Positions 21,557 through 32,724 of a stretch of 64,000 nucleotides of DNA are shown in pieces. The notes under the pieces were generated by a model that did not search any database, was not told the origin of the DNA, and was given only the letters and a program-made list of their open reading frames with translations. Position 1 is the first letter of the stretch. Each line of letters opens with the position of its first letter. Made by a program: the position numbers and the translations under genes. The DNA is from CAVVSQ01 sp963848825 (lineage in GTDB: Bacteria > Planctomycetota > Planctomycetia > Gemmatales > Gemmataceae): contig CAWKFA010000014.1 in the NCBI GenBank assembly GCA_963848825.1, forward strand, positions 186,001 through 250,000. Direction: 5' to 3'.

Positions 21557-22481
21557 ATGACTACTCAAACCACACGACCTATGACCAAGTCGCCCCGTGC
21601 CGTGGCTCGGGCGGCGTACCGCCTGGCCAAGGAAGCCATGCCGGAATATTCCTCGAAGTTCTCCAGGACCGATTTCACCCAGCATCAATTGTTTGCCTTG
21701 CTCGTTCTCAAAACGTTTTGCAAGACCGATTACCGCGGTCTCGTCTTCCTGCTCAAGGATTTTCGCGAACTCCGCGAGGACCTCGATTTGAAGGAAGACA
21801 AACTCCCGCACTACTCCACACTCTGCAAGGCCGCCTCGCGGCTGTTAAAAAAGGGGAGGCGTTTTTCCTTAACGTCTGTGCCACGGTGCTGCACTCAAGA
21901 GTGCGGCCTGATCGGCGAGCAACCCCAGGCCGCCGTCGATGCCACCGGCATGGATACCCAGCACGCCTCACGCTATTACTTCACTCACGTGCGCCGGTAA
22001 GGATCAGTCTGCTCGTTCGTGGACCAAGTTGACGGTGGTCTGCGACACCGGTAGCCATTTCTTCACTTCTGCCACCGTTAGCATCGGCCCCAGTAATGAC
22101 TCGCCGGAGTTTAGGCCGGCAATGCAGCAATCCAGCTTTTGCGTCCATTGGGACACGGTGCTGGGGGATGCCGCTTATGACAGCGAGGCCAACCACAGCC
22201 TCTGCCGTCAGGATCTGGGCATCCGCTCGACGGTCATTCCCATCAATCGCCGCAACCAAGGCCGGCGTTGGCCCCAGAGCAAGTATCGCCGACAGATGAA
22301 ACGCCGCTTCCATCGCCGCAAGTATGGTCAGCGCTGGCAAGCCGAAAGCGCGTTCTCGCGTCACAAACGCCTGCTCGGCCCTGCCCTGCGCGGGCGATCC
22401 GATCCATCCCGTGCCAACGAATGTCGTCTTCGAGTCCTAACCCACAACCTCATGCTATTAGCAGCTGAAAATTCAAGCTAA
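21557..22481 (+). CDS. IS4/IS5-like DDE transposase (one frameshift)
   Basis: About 308 residues when joined. An N-terminal helical part (MTTQTTRPMTKSPRAVARAA) is followed by a DDE core with Asp in AAVDATGM (about residue 127), Asp in LGDAAYDSEA (about 204) and Glu in QAESAFSRHKRLLG (about 262). The reading shifts once near 21995: deleting one G of CCGGTAAGG gives 'HVRRKDQSARSW' across the junction. No slippery heptamer is present there, so a one-base error or inactivating mutation is more likely than programmed frameshifting. The TAA stop overlaps the right terminal repeat. Confidence 0.87.
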
Positions 22482-22498
22482 GGATTTCAACAGAGCAA
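22481..22498 (-). repeat. IS right terminal inverted repeat
   Basis: Perfect inverted copy of 21502-21519. The following bases CCCCCGA (22499-22505) repeat those before the left end. Confidence 0.93.
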
Positions 22499-25400
22499 CC
22501 CCCGATATTAACGCCCCACTCTGTGTTGCCGCTGCCATTGCCGGCCGTGCCCTCAACGTATACATTGCCGTGGCCTCCGGCCGTCACCAGGCCTCCCAGA
22601 TTGACGCCTATATCACCGCTGCTTACTGCATTACCCCCACCGTGTCCCACGATATGTACATCACCGCCGTTGGACGCAACCACCGTGCCAACAGTTGATA
22701 TCGCAACTCCGTTATTATTGGAATCAGCTGCGCCACCGGTCCCTTCAATCGAAATGTTACCGCCACCGCCGGCAACGATTTGGGAATAATCACCCATGGC
22801 GACACCGGTGTTCGCTCCGTTATTCAAACTTAGAAAGAATGCGGCAGGGCCGCCAATTCCAGTTACGACAATATCGCCGCCGGCGGACCGAATCGCTGAC
22901 GTGTCGCCGGCATTACCAGTCAGAAAAACCCCGATGCCGGTTCCCACAGGGGCTTGCCCCACCACGCTCACATTACTCGAACCACTCCCCAAGATCGAGC
23001 CGCCTGAATATAAGGAAACCCCTCCCCGCCCGTTTACGTGGATGTTCCCACCACTCGAACTAATCGCCGAGTTGTGGCCAACTACCAGGACCCCGAAAAC
23101 GCCAAGACCACCATCCCCAGTTCCATTAACAATTACCGTGTTGGTACCGCCCGAAATCAGACCGCCATTCTCGATACGCACTCCCTCGCTTGTGCCGCGA
23201 GCTTGGACAGTCACCAGGCCCGTAAGGCTGGTAATCCTGGCATTGTTGATCTTTACCCCTGTGTAACTGCCGTTTACCGACAGGGGTTGTAAGTTTGCCC
23301 CAATTGTCAAATTTCCCGAGGTACTTGACAGGCTAGCGCCACTGTTAAATATAACGTTCGCCGTAGTGGAGGCCGAAAGGTTATAGGCGCCGAAACTGGA
23401 ATTTCCGTTAAAGGAAAGGAGTCCTGCGTAAGGATTTGTCATTCCGACGTTAAAATTGTTGGCATACGCATTCGGGCCGCTATCATTGAACGTGACGGTC
23501 GAGTTTGCCGCCGCGTCAACAATACTGATGCCTGTAACGTACTGCGCTAACCCCGCACCGGTAAGTGTCAAGGTTGTCGTGCCAAAGCCCGTAAACGCAG
23601 CGCTTTGGTTGGCGGGATCAACAGCACTTTGCGAAACGAAGGGCTGATTCGATGTAAAGGTATAGCTGGCACCATTGGAAGTGACGGCAATGTTCTGGCC
23701 TATAGCCACGGTGACCGTCAAGAGCCCGGTCCCTCCATCGCTCACTGTGGCCGGCATGGGTGAGATGTTTGCGGTTACAGTCGGCGCGATTACCGTATAG
23801 TCACTTCCCTGGGGGCCGTCTGTTGTTAATCCCAAGACCGTCACGACGAGGTTGTTGCCCACGTTGGGACCAGCAAACGTCGCGGTTGCGCCGGAAGTCT
23901 GGAGCGTGACAATATCGCCATTGATGACCCCGACAGGCGCGGCGTTGGACGTATTCACGGTCGCCTGAGTTGTGCCGTCGTAGATTTTGTTGTTGGCCGT
24001 GATCCCCGTCACGCCAATCGCCAAGGGGGTGATGTTGGCTGTGGTCTGAGCCGTAGTATTGAACGTGTAATTACCGGCGTCGGTGCCTGATATTGTTATT
24101 CCGCTGACGTTGACTGCAATGTTCGAACCGACCCTGTTATTAGCAAAGGCGGCGCTGGCATAGCTGGCCGCGAATTTGTCGCCACTGAAACGATTGTCGG
24201 CAAGCACCACCGTGGCCGTCGTGTTTTGGTTATACACCCTGTTCACGCCGGTTGCGGTAATTGACAACACAGCCGGCGTAATATTGCCGACCGCCGACGA
24301 CGGCCGCACTGTGTAATCGTTCGCTTGTGCACCGGTGAGTGTAAACCCGGTTACTGTGGCAAGTACGTTCGTGCCGGCATTCTTGGCTCCAAAAGCCCCG
24401 GTGACCCCGTTGGCCACCAAGCTTATGTTGTCTCCCGCAAAAATGGTACCACCCAGAGTGGCATTGCTGACGTTGAAGGTAGCCGCAGTCGTAGTGTCAT
24501 ACACTTTGGTGTTGGCCGTGACCCCATTCACGAAAATCGTCTGGGGCCCAATGCCGGCTGTAAAGGTTACAGGCTGGGTAAGCGTATAGTTCGCGGCCTG
24601 CGCACCGCCCAGTGTCAAGCCCGACATCGTTACCGAATAAGTGCCAACATCTTTACTTGGAAATGCCCCCACGCCACCCGTGGTCACCAGCGTCACATTA
24701 TCCCCTGAAACCAAAGGCAAAAAATGAACCTGAAAAGTATTAATCGTCACCTTGGTTGTGTTGTCGTAGGTTTTGTTCGCGATAATGTTAGTAAGGGTCA
24801 ACGCCTTCGGTGTGATCTTCGCTGTTAGGGCCGCTTGATTCAAACTTGCCGCGTAATTGAGCCCCTGGAGGCCCCCGAGCGTGATGCCCGTCACTGAGAT
24901 CGCAATGCCATTGCCAACATTCTTGCTGGCGAACACCCCGGTAGCACTCGTTACAGTGACGCTGTCCCCGGGCAGTAGCCCCGTGATTACCGCCCCGACG
25001 ACATTTAAGGTTGCCGCCGTTGTCCCATCATAGACCTTGTCAATGGCGGAAATGCCCGAAACATTGACCGCCACCTGTGTGATAAGCCCAGTCGTGTCCG
25101 CGACCTTGGTTACATTGTAGTTGGCGCCGTTATTCGCATCATTAATTGTGTAGGCACTGACACTCAGAGTTTTGTTTTGTGCTGCATTTTGACTGTTGTA
25201 CACTTCTACCAGGCCAGAAACAGTATCCGTGCCGATCAGCCCGGATACGGTCGGAACGGCTGTCGCACTCGTCGTGGCATCATAGACCTTTGTGTTTGAC
25301 CTCGCCGTAATTGTGAGTGAAGCCTGATTTATGATTCCTGTCGTTGCGGAGATCGTGGTAATAAGGTAATTCTTACCGCCGTTTCCATCAATGATCGTGT

Positions 25401-28400
25401 AAGCGCTCACCGACAGAGTTTTTGCCGAACCGGCATTACGGCTGCTGTAGGCTTCCGCCAGGCCCGCAACGCCGTCACCGAGCACCAGGCCTGTCACGAT
25501 CGGGGTGAGTGCAGCGCTCGTGGTACCATCATAGGTCCTGGTGTTGGCTCGCGCCGATACTGTCAGGGCCTTGGGCATGATGGTCTCACCGCCGGCCAAA
25601 GTTGCTGAACTGTTTCCGAAAGTATTGAGATCGGATGCCGTGTAAACGGCTGTAATTGTGTGAACAGGCGCGCTTGTAACCAGAAATGTCCTGGGCAACG
25701 AGGTCAGGCTGAAAGTGGCGGTAACACCGCTGGAACTAACAAATGTCGCGGCGCCAAAATCGTGGTTGCCATTATCAAAGAGCTCAACGCTGCCCGTCGG
25801 TATCGTGGAGCCGGTGGCAGCCGTTACGGTGATCGTGAAGGTGACCGGTGTGCCATACACTACCGAGTTTTGCGACGTACTCACGGTGGTAACTGTTAAT
25901 ACTCCGGTTGCGATAAATCCATTGTTATTGCCGGCAACTGTCACCGCATAGTTATTCCCCCCGTTGCCATCATTAATCGTGTAGGCACTTACGGATAGGG
26001 GAATACTCGAACCCGGGCCTATATTGCTATACATTTCAGCCAAACCCGTCACTGTGTCCCCACCCTGGAGACCACTGACTGTGGGGACCGCCGTCGCTGT
26101 CGTTGTATTGTCGAAATTCTTGCTGTTGGCTACCGCCGTGATGGTTAAAGCGGCCTGGTTGATAACGCCCGTGGCGTCGGCGACCAAAGTCACCGCATAG
26201 TTGTTGCCGCCATTGCCGTCGTTTACCGTGTAGGCGCTGACGCTGAGCGTTTTGGAGGTAGTGGCATTCTTGTCGGCATAAACTTCGGCGGCAGTCAGAG
26301 TGTCGGAGCCCCAAAGGCCAGCTGCTGTCGGTATGGCAGCCGCCGTTGCGCTGGCGTCGTAAGTCTTGGTGTTGCTGGTAGCTTTTATTGTCAAGGCTGC
26401 TCGATTGATGAGCCCGGTAGTATTGGTAATCGTGGTGACCGTGTAGTCGTGGCCGCCATTGCCGTCAAGAATCGTGTAAGCGCTCACGGAAAGGACTTTG
26501 GCGGCACCGGCGTTGGCATTGCCGTAAGACTCCGCGAGTGCGGTGACCGAATCAGCGCCCAGCAAATTGCCAACGATTGGTATGGCCGCGGCGGTCGTCG
26601 TTCCTTCGAAGGTTTTCGTGTTAGTCTGCGCCGTGAGCGTCAAGGGCGCCGGGACGATGAGCCCCGGGCTGACAATCGTGGCCACGGTGTAGTTGTTGCC
26701 GCCATTGCCGTCGTTGACCGTATAGGCGCTGACACTCAGAGATTTTGCCGTTCCCGCATGGCGATCAGCATAGACTTCGGCGAGGCCCGAAACCGTGTCG
26801 GTACCCTGTAGGCCAGACACCGTTGGGACGGCCGCGGCGCTCGTCGTGTAATCGTAGGTTTTCGCGTTGGTTGTCGCGTAAATCGTCAACAATTGCGGCG
26901 TCACCGTCTCACCGCCCGCCAGTGTCGCGGAGCTGCCCAGCGTATTGCTTGTAGGCGTATACACGGCCCGGATGGTGTCGGCATTGGCCCCGGTGACGTG
27001 AAGCTGTGTCGACGCAGTCGCACGGGACCAGGTCGAAGTGGTGCTGCCGCTGTTTGTTAGCACGCCGGCACCCAAGTCCACGCCGGTTGTGTCATCGAAG
27101 AATTCGACGGCTCCCGTGGGCGCAGCGCCACTCGCACTCACCGATGCCGTGAAGGTAATTTTTTGACCATACGTTGCGGTGTTCGCCGACGAGCTCAAGG
27201 TGGTGAACGAGGGAACGGGCGATCCCACCGTCATGAGCACATTATTACGGTTGCCTCCGTTATAGCCTATGACGGCGTTCACGCCCGATCCAAGCACATT
27301 GGCGATAACCGCGCCATCTGATAGACCGTTGAACGATCCGACGATCGGCTGGAGCCCCAGGTTGTTCACAATGGTAAAAGCTTGCCCATTGCCAAGAGCG
27401 CCGGCGCCACCCAGAAGCAAGGCCGCTCCGTTCAATGCGGCAGTACCCCCGGCAAGAACCGTAAGCTGCGAGTAGGAGTTCGAGTCGTTTAACACAACAG
27501 CGAAGCTTGAACCAGGCTGCATCGTAAGCGCGCTAACGGCCAACCTACTGACGGTGGTGGTCGAACCCAAAGAACCGCCGCTTTGCACGAGCACGGGGCC
27601 AGCGCTGCCGACACCCTGAAGCGTTTGGCCGGTTTTTATTGTGACCCCCTGCGGTAACGACGCATTATCGATCAGGCTGCTGGCGCTGAAGGTGGCTCCT
27701 ACAAGTTGGAAGGTGGAGGGCCCGGCGAGGGTGATCGAGGCAGTGCCAGCATTCAAATTGGCCGAAGCAATATTTCCCAATGCATTTAGAAACTGGCTAC
27801 CGTTCGTTGCCGTCGTGTCGGTGGTCAGGTTCATTGTGGCAGCCAGTTCCAGGGGCTGGCTGGTGCCCAACCCTCCGCCACTGGTAAGAATGAGCGTTGC
27901 AGCATTGGCGATCTCAGCGACGTTGTTGGGAGCGGACAGTGCCTGAATGCCTCCCGTGCCGGCAGTCAGGCTGACGGAACCTCCATTGCCGCTGAGGGCG
28001 CTGCCGCTGCCGGCGCCGTCGTCAAGGATGATGGCGCCAGGGCCGCTTGCGGATTCCAGAGCCACCAGTGACGCACCGGCAGTATTCACGGGACTGGCCG
28101 TGCTGAAGGTGATGTTTCCCGCTTGAGCGGTATCACCGAAGGTGATCGTACCCGTGGGTGCGGTGACAATCGTGGCCAGTTCGGCGCTCGTGAGATTGAT
28201 GCCCGCGACTGCGGAATCGTTGGTGCCGCCGATGCTCATCGGCTGGGACGGCAGTGACGAACGAATGGTTACGGAAGTGGCCAGGGGCGTGTTCAGGAAA
28301 AACTTGCTGACGGTGTTGCTGCCGAAGTTTGAGACATAAAGATCGCCGCTGCTGTCAAATGCCATGGAAAGCGGTTCGACCAATGTTCCGAGCAGGATTT

Positions 28401-28505
28401 GGGTGGGCGTCGTACCTCCCGGCGCGTACTTATAGATGGCCCCTCCGTAAAAAAACGAGGCGTAAAGGTTTCCCTGGCTGTCGAAAATCAAATCGGAAGG
28501 GCCAT
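22499..28505 (-). CDS. Giant protein segment 3: Ig-like, six MBG and five YDG modules, beta-helix; ends at the IS
   Basis: The longest uninterrupted stretch, about 2,000 residues. In order: the last NHL units; beta-helix repeats; a Big_3-like Ig domain (ATYGQKITFTASVSASG); four MBG modules of about 80 residues ('NTKTYDxTT...SVSAYTxNDGNGGNNY'); a second Ig-like domain; two more MBG modules; five YDG modules ('ANNKVYDGTTxATLN...GDxVTL...ASKNVG'); and a beta-helix with 'SSGGNIHVNGRGG' units. All are extracellular building blocks of bacterial adhesins. The coding frame runs into the IS at 22498 after 'NTEWGVNIG' and resumes in frame at 21494. Confidence 0.82.
23750..26910 (-). repeat. MBG and YDG module array of the giant protein
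   Basis: Six MBG modules of about 240 bp (26910-25900 and 25560-25090) with an Ig-like domain between them, then five YDG modules of about 260 bp (25090-23750). Recurrent words are 'KTLSVSAYT' and 'NGGNNYTV' for MBG and 'KVYDGTTAAT' for YDG. Confidence 0.78.
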
Positions 28506-31500
28506 TTAAGCCGCTGAGTGTGGCGCCGGGCGTGGTAGCGCCGGAGCGAACTTCAGGATCGTCGAGCCATAGCCATTGCCGACGAAAAGATTGCCGCTAC
28601 TATCAAAGGCCAGGGTCGTGGGTCCCGAGATCCCACTGGTAAGCGTCGAAGTAGGCGTTGTACTCCCCGGGGTAAATATGCTTACTGTCGATGCGTCCCG
28701 ATTGGCTACATAAAGATTTCCATGACTATCAAATGCCATGGCATCGGGCGCCATCAAGCCGGTTAATATCTTGGTGGGACTGAGGCCCCCCGGAGCGTAC
28801 ACGCTGACCGTATTGTTGATATCGTCGGCCACATAAAGATTACCGGTACTGTCGAATTCCAGCGCCGCGGGGTTTTTTAATCCCGTGAGCGTTGCGCTGG
28901 GCGACGTGGCACCTGGGTTGAACACACTGACCGTATCGGAGCTAGCGACGTAAAGCTTGCCGTCAGGGCCGAATGTTAGTACCTGGGGAAATAAATTACC
29001 GCCGGTACTCGCGTCCGTGAGTGTCCTCGTCGGTACAGAGCTGCCGGGAGCGAACTCACTCACCGTGCCATTCCGCAGATTTGCCACATAAAGGTTGCCG
29101 GCGCTGTCGAAGGCAATGGTTCCCGGAACTTCAAGCCCGGTCAAGGTTGCCCCCTGAATATGCCTGCCGTCGCCCACGTTGGCCGTGGGCGCAATTGCCA
29201 GGTTGGCGCCGCGAAGATTAATTGTGGGGGCATAGACGTAAGCGCTGGCTCCAATTGTGAGCGTGCCGATGCCGTCGTCGCCACTGCCGGACCAAGTCAA
29301 ATCAGCCGCCAGCGAAACGGTGCCCCCAAAACTGGCTATAGTGCTGTAACCGTTCACTGTCAGGTTGCCGCTGGCATTGACCTTGATGGGAGAGGTCGGG
29401 GACACGGCGACTGAATACAGCGCCAAGTTTCCGAGGCCCTCCAGGTAGACGCCGGTGGGTAAGTAAGTGGCTCCGTACTGCGAGCCGACAGAAACGGCGG
29501 GCGCATTGCCATTGTTATCCGCGAATTGGATGGGGTTAGTGGGTGTGCCGACACTGCCGTTGGTAGAAAGGCCGGCGCTGTAAACGTTAGCAATATCGGC
29601 GGTGTCGTTTCTCGCGCTGGCCGAGGTAATGCCCCCGATGCCGGCCGTTAGCGAGAGGTAGCCGCCGTTGCCCACGAAGGCTGGGGCGCTACCGTTACCG
29701 TCGTCAAAAACGATCGCGCCCGGCCCCGTTGCCGATTGCGATATCATTACTTGCCCGACAGGGGTGGCGGCAAAAGTCGCCGCGGCAATGGTGACATTAC
29801 CCGTTTGATCGCTGTCACCAAAAGTTACGGTTCCGGAATTCGTGCTGATACGCGCTAATTCGGCGTTCGTAAGGTTAATGCCCGCGACCGTCGCATTGTT
29901 TGCACCACCCAAATGAATCGGCCGCGATTCCACGGACGAGGAGAAGGACACCGTGCTTGTTGTCACGAGGACCGCCTGCCTTGGGAAGGTTACGATCGTG
30001 GAATTGGCTGACCCATAAAGGACGCCAGCGCTACTGAAAGCCAGGCTTTGTGGTGTCGTGTTACCGTTGTAATACACAGCAGCAACGTTGGTTTGGCTGA
30101 AAACCTCTATAATCTTGCTACCAGTCACTACAAAAAGGTTCCCGCTGCTATCAAACGCCAGCGCACAGGGTTATTGTCCTGCCCGAGCGTATGGCTGTCG
30201 ACGACAGTCGAAAGCACTCCGGACGGTGTAACTTTGACGACGGCGCTGGGATGTTTTTTACCGCTATCCTCTGGTTCGGAGATGTACATATTTCCGCTTT
30301 GGTCAAAAGCGAGCCCACTTATGTTTAAAATGCCGGCGCTTCTGTCTACAGAGGTGGAAATGACCCCTGCCGGCGTCAGCTTGTCTACAATGGCGTAGGC
30401 AAAGTCGTTTGTATAACTGGAAAAATACAAGTTTCCAACGTTATCCAAGGCAAGCGCCCCTGACGCGTAAATGTCTGTAACCAAGGGGTTGACCACGCCG
30501 CCCGGCGAGACCTTGCTAACAGTATGGTGGTAGGAATTCAGAACGTAAACATTGCCACTACTATCGACGACGAGGCTGCTCGGGAACTTTAAGGCAGGCC
30601 CGTAGGCGACAAAAGTCGAAATGGCGCCGGCGGGCGTGATCTTGCTGATGGTACTGCTTCCGCCATTGGCTACATATAGAACGCCACTGCTGTCGAAAGC
30701 GATACCCCGCGTACCGGCAAGGTCGGTGTTGCCGGCAAATGTCGACACCGTGCCGGCAGGCGTTGCCTGCAAGATCATGGAATCGATGGAGTTGGCGAAG
30801 TAAAGATTCCCATCGCTGCCAAAAGCCAGGCCGTCGGGGTACGTTGGATCTGTTGTGGGGGTGGTAAAGGTGGAGGCCGTGCCGGTTGGCGTAATCTTTT
30901 TGATCGTATTCGGATATTGCTCGGATACGAAGAGGTTACCGCTACTATCGAAGGCCAGGCCTTGTGGTGCTGTAACACCCGTGGAGCCGACAAAAGTGCT
31001 CACCTGTCCGGCGGGCGTTACCTTTGTAATGGTATTTCCAAGCAGATTCGCGACGAAAAGATTGCCACTTTTATCAAACGCCAGGCCGTTGGGAGACTTG
31101 AGCCCATGCGTGGAGTCAACAAAACTCGAAACGGCGGCGGTCGGCGTGATCGCGCTGATCGTGTTTGCGCCTGAGTTCGCGACGTAAAGATTGCCGCTAC
31201 CATCAAAAACGACTCCAGCCGGCGAAGAAAGCCCGCCTGTTTTGTCGACAAAAACACTTGCCTGGCCACTCGGCGTAATAACACAGATCGTGTTGTTGTT
31301 CGTATTGGACACATAGAGGTTACCGTTGTTGCCGAATGCCAGGCCATTTGGGCCGGAAAGAAGAGGGCTGCTGCAAAAAATACTTTTGGCGCCGCCAGGC
31401 GTGATCTTGCTGATCGTACTGGTTCCCTGATTGGCTACATAAAGATTGCCACTGCTATCGAAGGCGATACCCTGGGGGGAACTCAAATATATTGTGCTGG
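28300..31500 (-). repeat. NHL propeller repeat arrays of the giant protein
   Basis: Two arrays of about 42-codon units (about 29980-31500 and 28300-29150) share the core 'FDSSGNLYVAN'. Units differ enough at the DNA level to be stable, but the core words recur many times. They are separated by beta-helix repeats. Confidence 0.75.
28506..30128 (-). CDS. Giant protein segment 2: beta-strand repeats and second NHL propeller
   Basis: This segment finishes the first propeller (AVYYNGNTTPQSLAFSSAG), then holds about 270 residues of beta-helix-like repeats with 'GNGGYLSLTAGIGGI', 'VAGINLTNAELARI' and 'GIGTLTIGASAYVYAPTI'. The rest is a second NHL array with units ending 'PGSTTPTSTLT'. The phrases 'AGINLT.AEL' and 'TLTIG' recur in segments 1 and 3, which points to internal duplication of a block of beta-helix plus propeller. 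The frameshift at the end (near 28500) lies inside an NHL unit. Confidence 0.78.
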   Translation of the reverse strand: MTGSKIIEVFSQTNVAAVYYNGNTTPQSLAFSSAGVLYGSANSTIVTFPRQAVLVTTSTVSFSSSVESRPIHLGGANNATVAGINLTNAELARISTNSGTVTFGDSDQTGNVTIAAATFAATPVGQVMISQSATGPGAIVFDDGNGSAPAFVGNGGYLSLTAGIGGITSASARNDTADIANVYSAGLSTNGSVGTPTNPIQFADNNGNAPAVSVGSQYGATYLPTGVYLEGLGNLALYSVAVSPTSPIKVNASGNLTVNGYSTIASFGGTVSLAADLTWSGSGDDGIGTLTIGASAYVYAPTINLRGANLAIAPTANVGDGRHIQGATLTGLEVPGTIAFDSAGNLYVANLRNGTVSEFAPGSSVPTRTLTDASTGGNLFPQVLTFGPDGKLYVASSDTVSVFNPGATSPSATLTGLKNPAALEFDSTGNLYVADDINNTVSVYAPGGLSPTKILTGLMAPDAMAFDSHGNLYVANRDASTVSIFTPGSTTPTSTLTSGISGPTTLAFDSSGNLFVGNGYGSTILKFAPALPRPAPHSAA

Positions 31501-32368
31501 CCACGAATGTACTGGCTACTCGCTCACCGGCGGCAGCACTGCCCACGGTAGCCGTCGGTGCTATGTTCACGTCCGCGCCGCGCGTGGCAATGCTGGTGCC
31601 GTAGACGCTGGCGCCATCGCCAATGGTCAACGTGCCCAAACCATCGTCCCCGGTGCCCGGCGGCGTGAGGTCAGCATTCAGAGTAAGAGAGCCATACGTG
31701 CTGACGACGGCCACTCCGGCGCCGATGTTAACATCACCTGTCGCCTGTAAGTTCACTGGACCGTTGTTGCTGGTCAGGTCCGCACCCACGTTGAGGGCTG
31801 CGTTGCTTCCGCCGACAATGACATTGATTTTCCCAGTCCCCGAAATAGGTGCACTCTGCGTGAGGGATGTCGACGTGACGAGATTAAGATCGCCGATAAA
31901 GGCTGAAGCCGCCTGCGCAAAACTAACGGTCGCGATCGTGCCGTCGTTGACCGTCGTCGTTACAAACGTTCCGCCCAGGAAGTTGACACTCTGTCCCGCA
32001 CCGGTGCCGGAAATCGTGATCGCCGCGAAATCACCGAACAAGGGCGCACTTTCGACGGCCGTTTGACTCCCCGCCCCTCCGGTAACCGCGAATTTAGCGG
32101 TATTGTCCGTGATCGTTTGTCCCGCGCTCACTTCCGCAATGACCAGGCTGCCATTAACTGTACTGAGGTTAACCGTGTCGTTGCCCGCGACCAGTATCTG
32201 TAACCCGCTGCCGAGGATATTAAGCGAGGCACTGGGGTTGATGCGATCTTCGAGTGATTCCAGAGCGAGCAAAGATGGCCTCTTGCCGCGCCGTACGACC
32301 GGGCGTTGGCGAGGCCGGCGTAACCTCTGCTGAAAGGCTCGTAACCAGAGTTGCAACATCGGCGGCAT
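30128..32368 (-). CDS. Giant protein segment 1: LEDR motif, beta-helix, first NHL propeller
   Basis: About 747 residues. Residues about 20-40 are Arg/Pro-rich and run into 'LLALESLEDRINPSASLNI'. Up to about residue 290 there are short beta-strand repeats with 'GSLTLNADL' and 'TLTIGDGASVYG'. From about 290 to the end are some eleven to twelve NHL-type units of about 42 residues, each like 'GLAFDSSGNLYVANxxxNTIxKITP'. NHL units form beta-propellers that bind protein, RNA or sugar ligands. The frame is lost near 30130-30180 in the middle of a unit and continues in the next segment. Confidence 0.8.
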   Translation of the reverse strand: MPPMLQLWLRAFQQRLRRPRQRPVVRRGKRPSLLALESLEDRINPSASLNILGSGLQILVAGNDTVNLSTVNGSLVIAEVSAGQTITDNTAKFAVTGGAGSQTAVESAPLFGDFAAITISGTGAGQSVNFLGGTFVTTTVNDGTIATVSFAQAASAFIGDLNLVTSTSLTQSAPISGTGKINVIVGGSNAALNVGADLTSNNGPVNLQATGDVNIGAGVAVVSTYGSLTLNADLTPPGTGDDGLGTLTIGDGASVYGTSIATRGADVNIAPTATVGSAAAGERVASTFVASTIYLSSPQGIAFDSSGNLYVANQGTSTISKITPGGAKSIFCSSPLLSGPNGLAFGNNGNLYVSNTNNNTICVITPSGQASVFVDKTGGLSSPAGVVFDGSGNLYVANSGANTISAITPTAAVSSFVDSTHGLKSPNGLAFDKSGNLFVANLLGNTITKVTPAGQVSTFVGSTGVTAPQGLAFDSSGNLFVSEQYPNTIKKITPTGTASTFTTPTTDPTYPDGLAFGSDGNLYFANSIDSMILQATPAGTVSTFAGNTDLAGTRGIAFDSSGVLYVANGGSSTISKITPAGAISTFVAYGPALKFPSSLVVDSSGNVYVLNSYHHTVSKVSPGGVVNPLVTDIYASGALALDNVGNLYFSSYTNDFAYAIVDKLTPAGVISTSVDRSAGILNISGLAFDQSGNMYISEPEDSGKKHPSAVVKVTPSGVLSTVVDSHTLGQDNNPVRWRLIAAGTFL

Positions 32369-32724
32369 TACCTTCAAAGTTCCGTGGTTTACCCACAAGG
32401 CTGAATTATAACCAAGCCTCTGCGACAGCGGAAAGGAAAGATCTGGTAAATGCCCCTTTGGCTAAAAATCAGTAGAACTACGGATAGCGCTGCTCCGGCG
32501 AACCGTGGCTGACGGCGGGCCACTTCGGTGCAATGGCAGCCACCCGCACCGCTGCTTGCGGCCGGTATCACTTGCACATCCACACGCAACAAGTAGATAA
32601 TGTGCTCCCAGGCTGGTTCTACGAGGCGGCCGCAGGCAAAGAGGGCGTGGACGCGCTGCTTTCAGCACGCCAACGCACGGGTATACTCCCGCCGAAATGC
32701 GGGACGACCAAGGATAGACCGACG
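32369..32724. other. Divergent intergenic region, giant gene / borosin-like pair
   Basis: The 356 bp region separates the start of the giant gene (minus) from the borosin-like unit (plus) and must hold promoters for both. A plus-strand reading frame from 32533 runs through it into the next gene, but it has low-quality composition and a much better start lies at 32725. I see no RNA gene or strong hairpin. Confidence 0.45.

Larger units (their letters stand above)
21502..22498 (+). mobile_element. Insertion sequence with DDE transposase, 997 bp
   Basis: A complete IS bounded by perfect 18-bp terminal inverted repeats (TTGCTCTGTTGAAATCCT at 21502-21519, inverted at 22481-22498) and flanked by the 7-bp direct repeat CCCCCGA (21495-21501 and 22499-22505). 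It carries one transposase gene, opposite to the giant gene it disrupts. The transposase belongs to the IS4/IS5-like DDE superfamily (DDE_Tnp_1); the exact IS family cannot be settled here. Intact ends and target duplication indicate a recent insertion. Confidence 0.93.
12287..32368 (-). pseudogene. Giant secreted multi-repeat dockerin protein, interrupted by an insertion sequence
   Basis: Read on the minus strand, nine consecutive segments form one polypeptide of more than 6,000 residues once the IS is removed. Its N-terminus has a basic stretch and the 'LESLEDRINPS' motif seen at the start of many giant planctomycete surface proteins. Then come NHL propellers, beta-helix repeats, Ig-like, MBG and YDG modules, and a cohesin-like/dockerin C-terminus ending '...LVPDF'. 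The ATG at 32368 is chosen over a TTG at 32398. About nine single-base frameshifts break it, at segment borders. The insertion is real: it has terminal repeats and a target duplication. Likely a cell-surface or matrix adhesin; function is inferred from architecture only. Confidence 0.8.

Noticed and set aside
21939..22000. Programmed frameshift in the IS transposase
   Set aside because: No slippery heptamer is present, and removal of a single G joins the two halves smoothly. A sequence error or mutation explains it better in a window full of similar indels.
32533..32724. Longer N-terminus for the borosin-like first gene
   Set aside because: The extension has no conserved features and no ribosome-binding site. 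The ATG at 32725 has AAGGA at good distance and starts the conserved helical domain.
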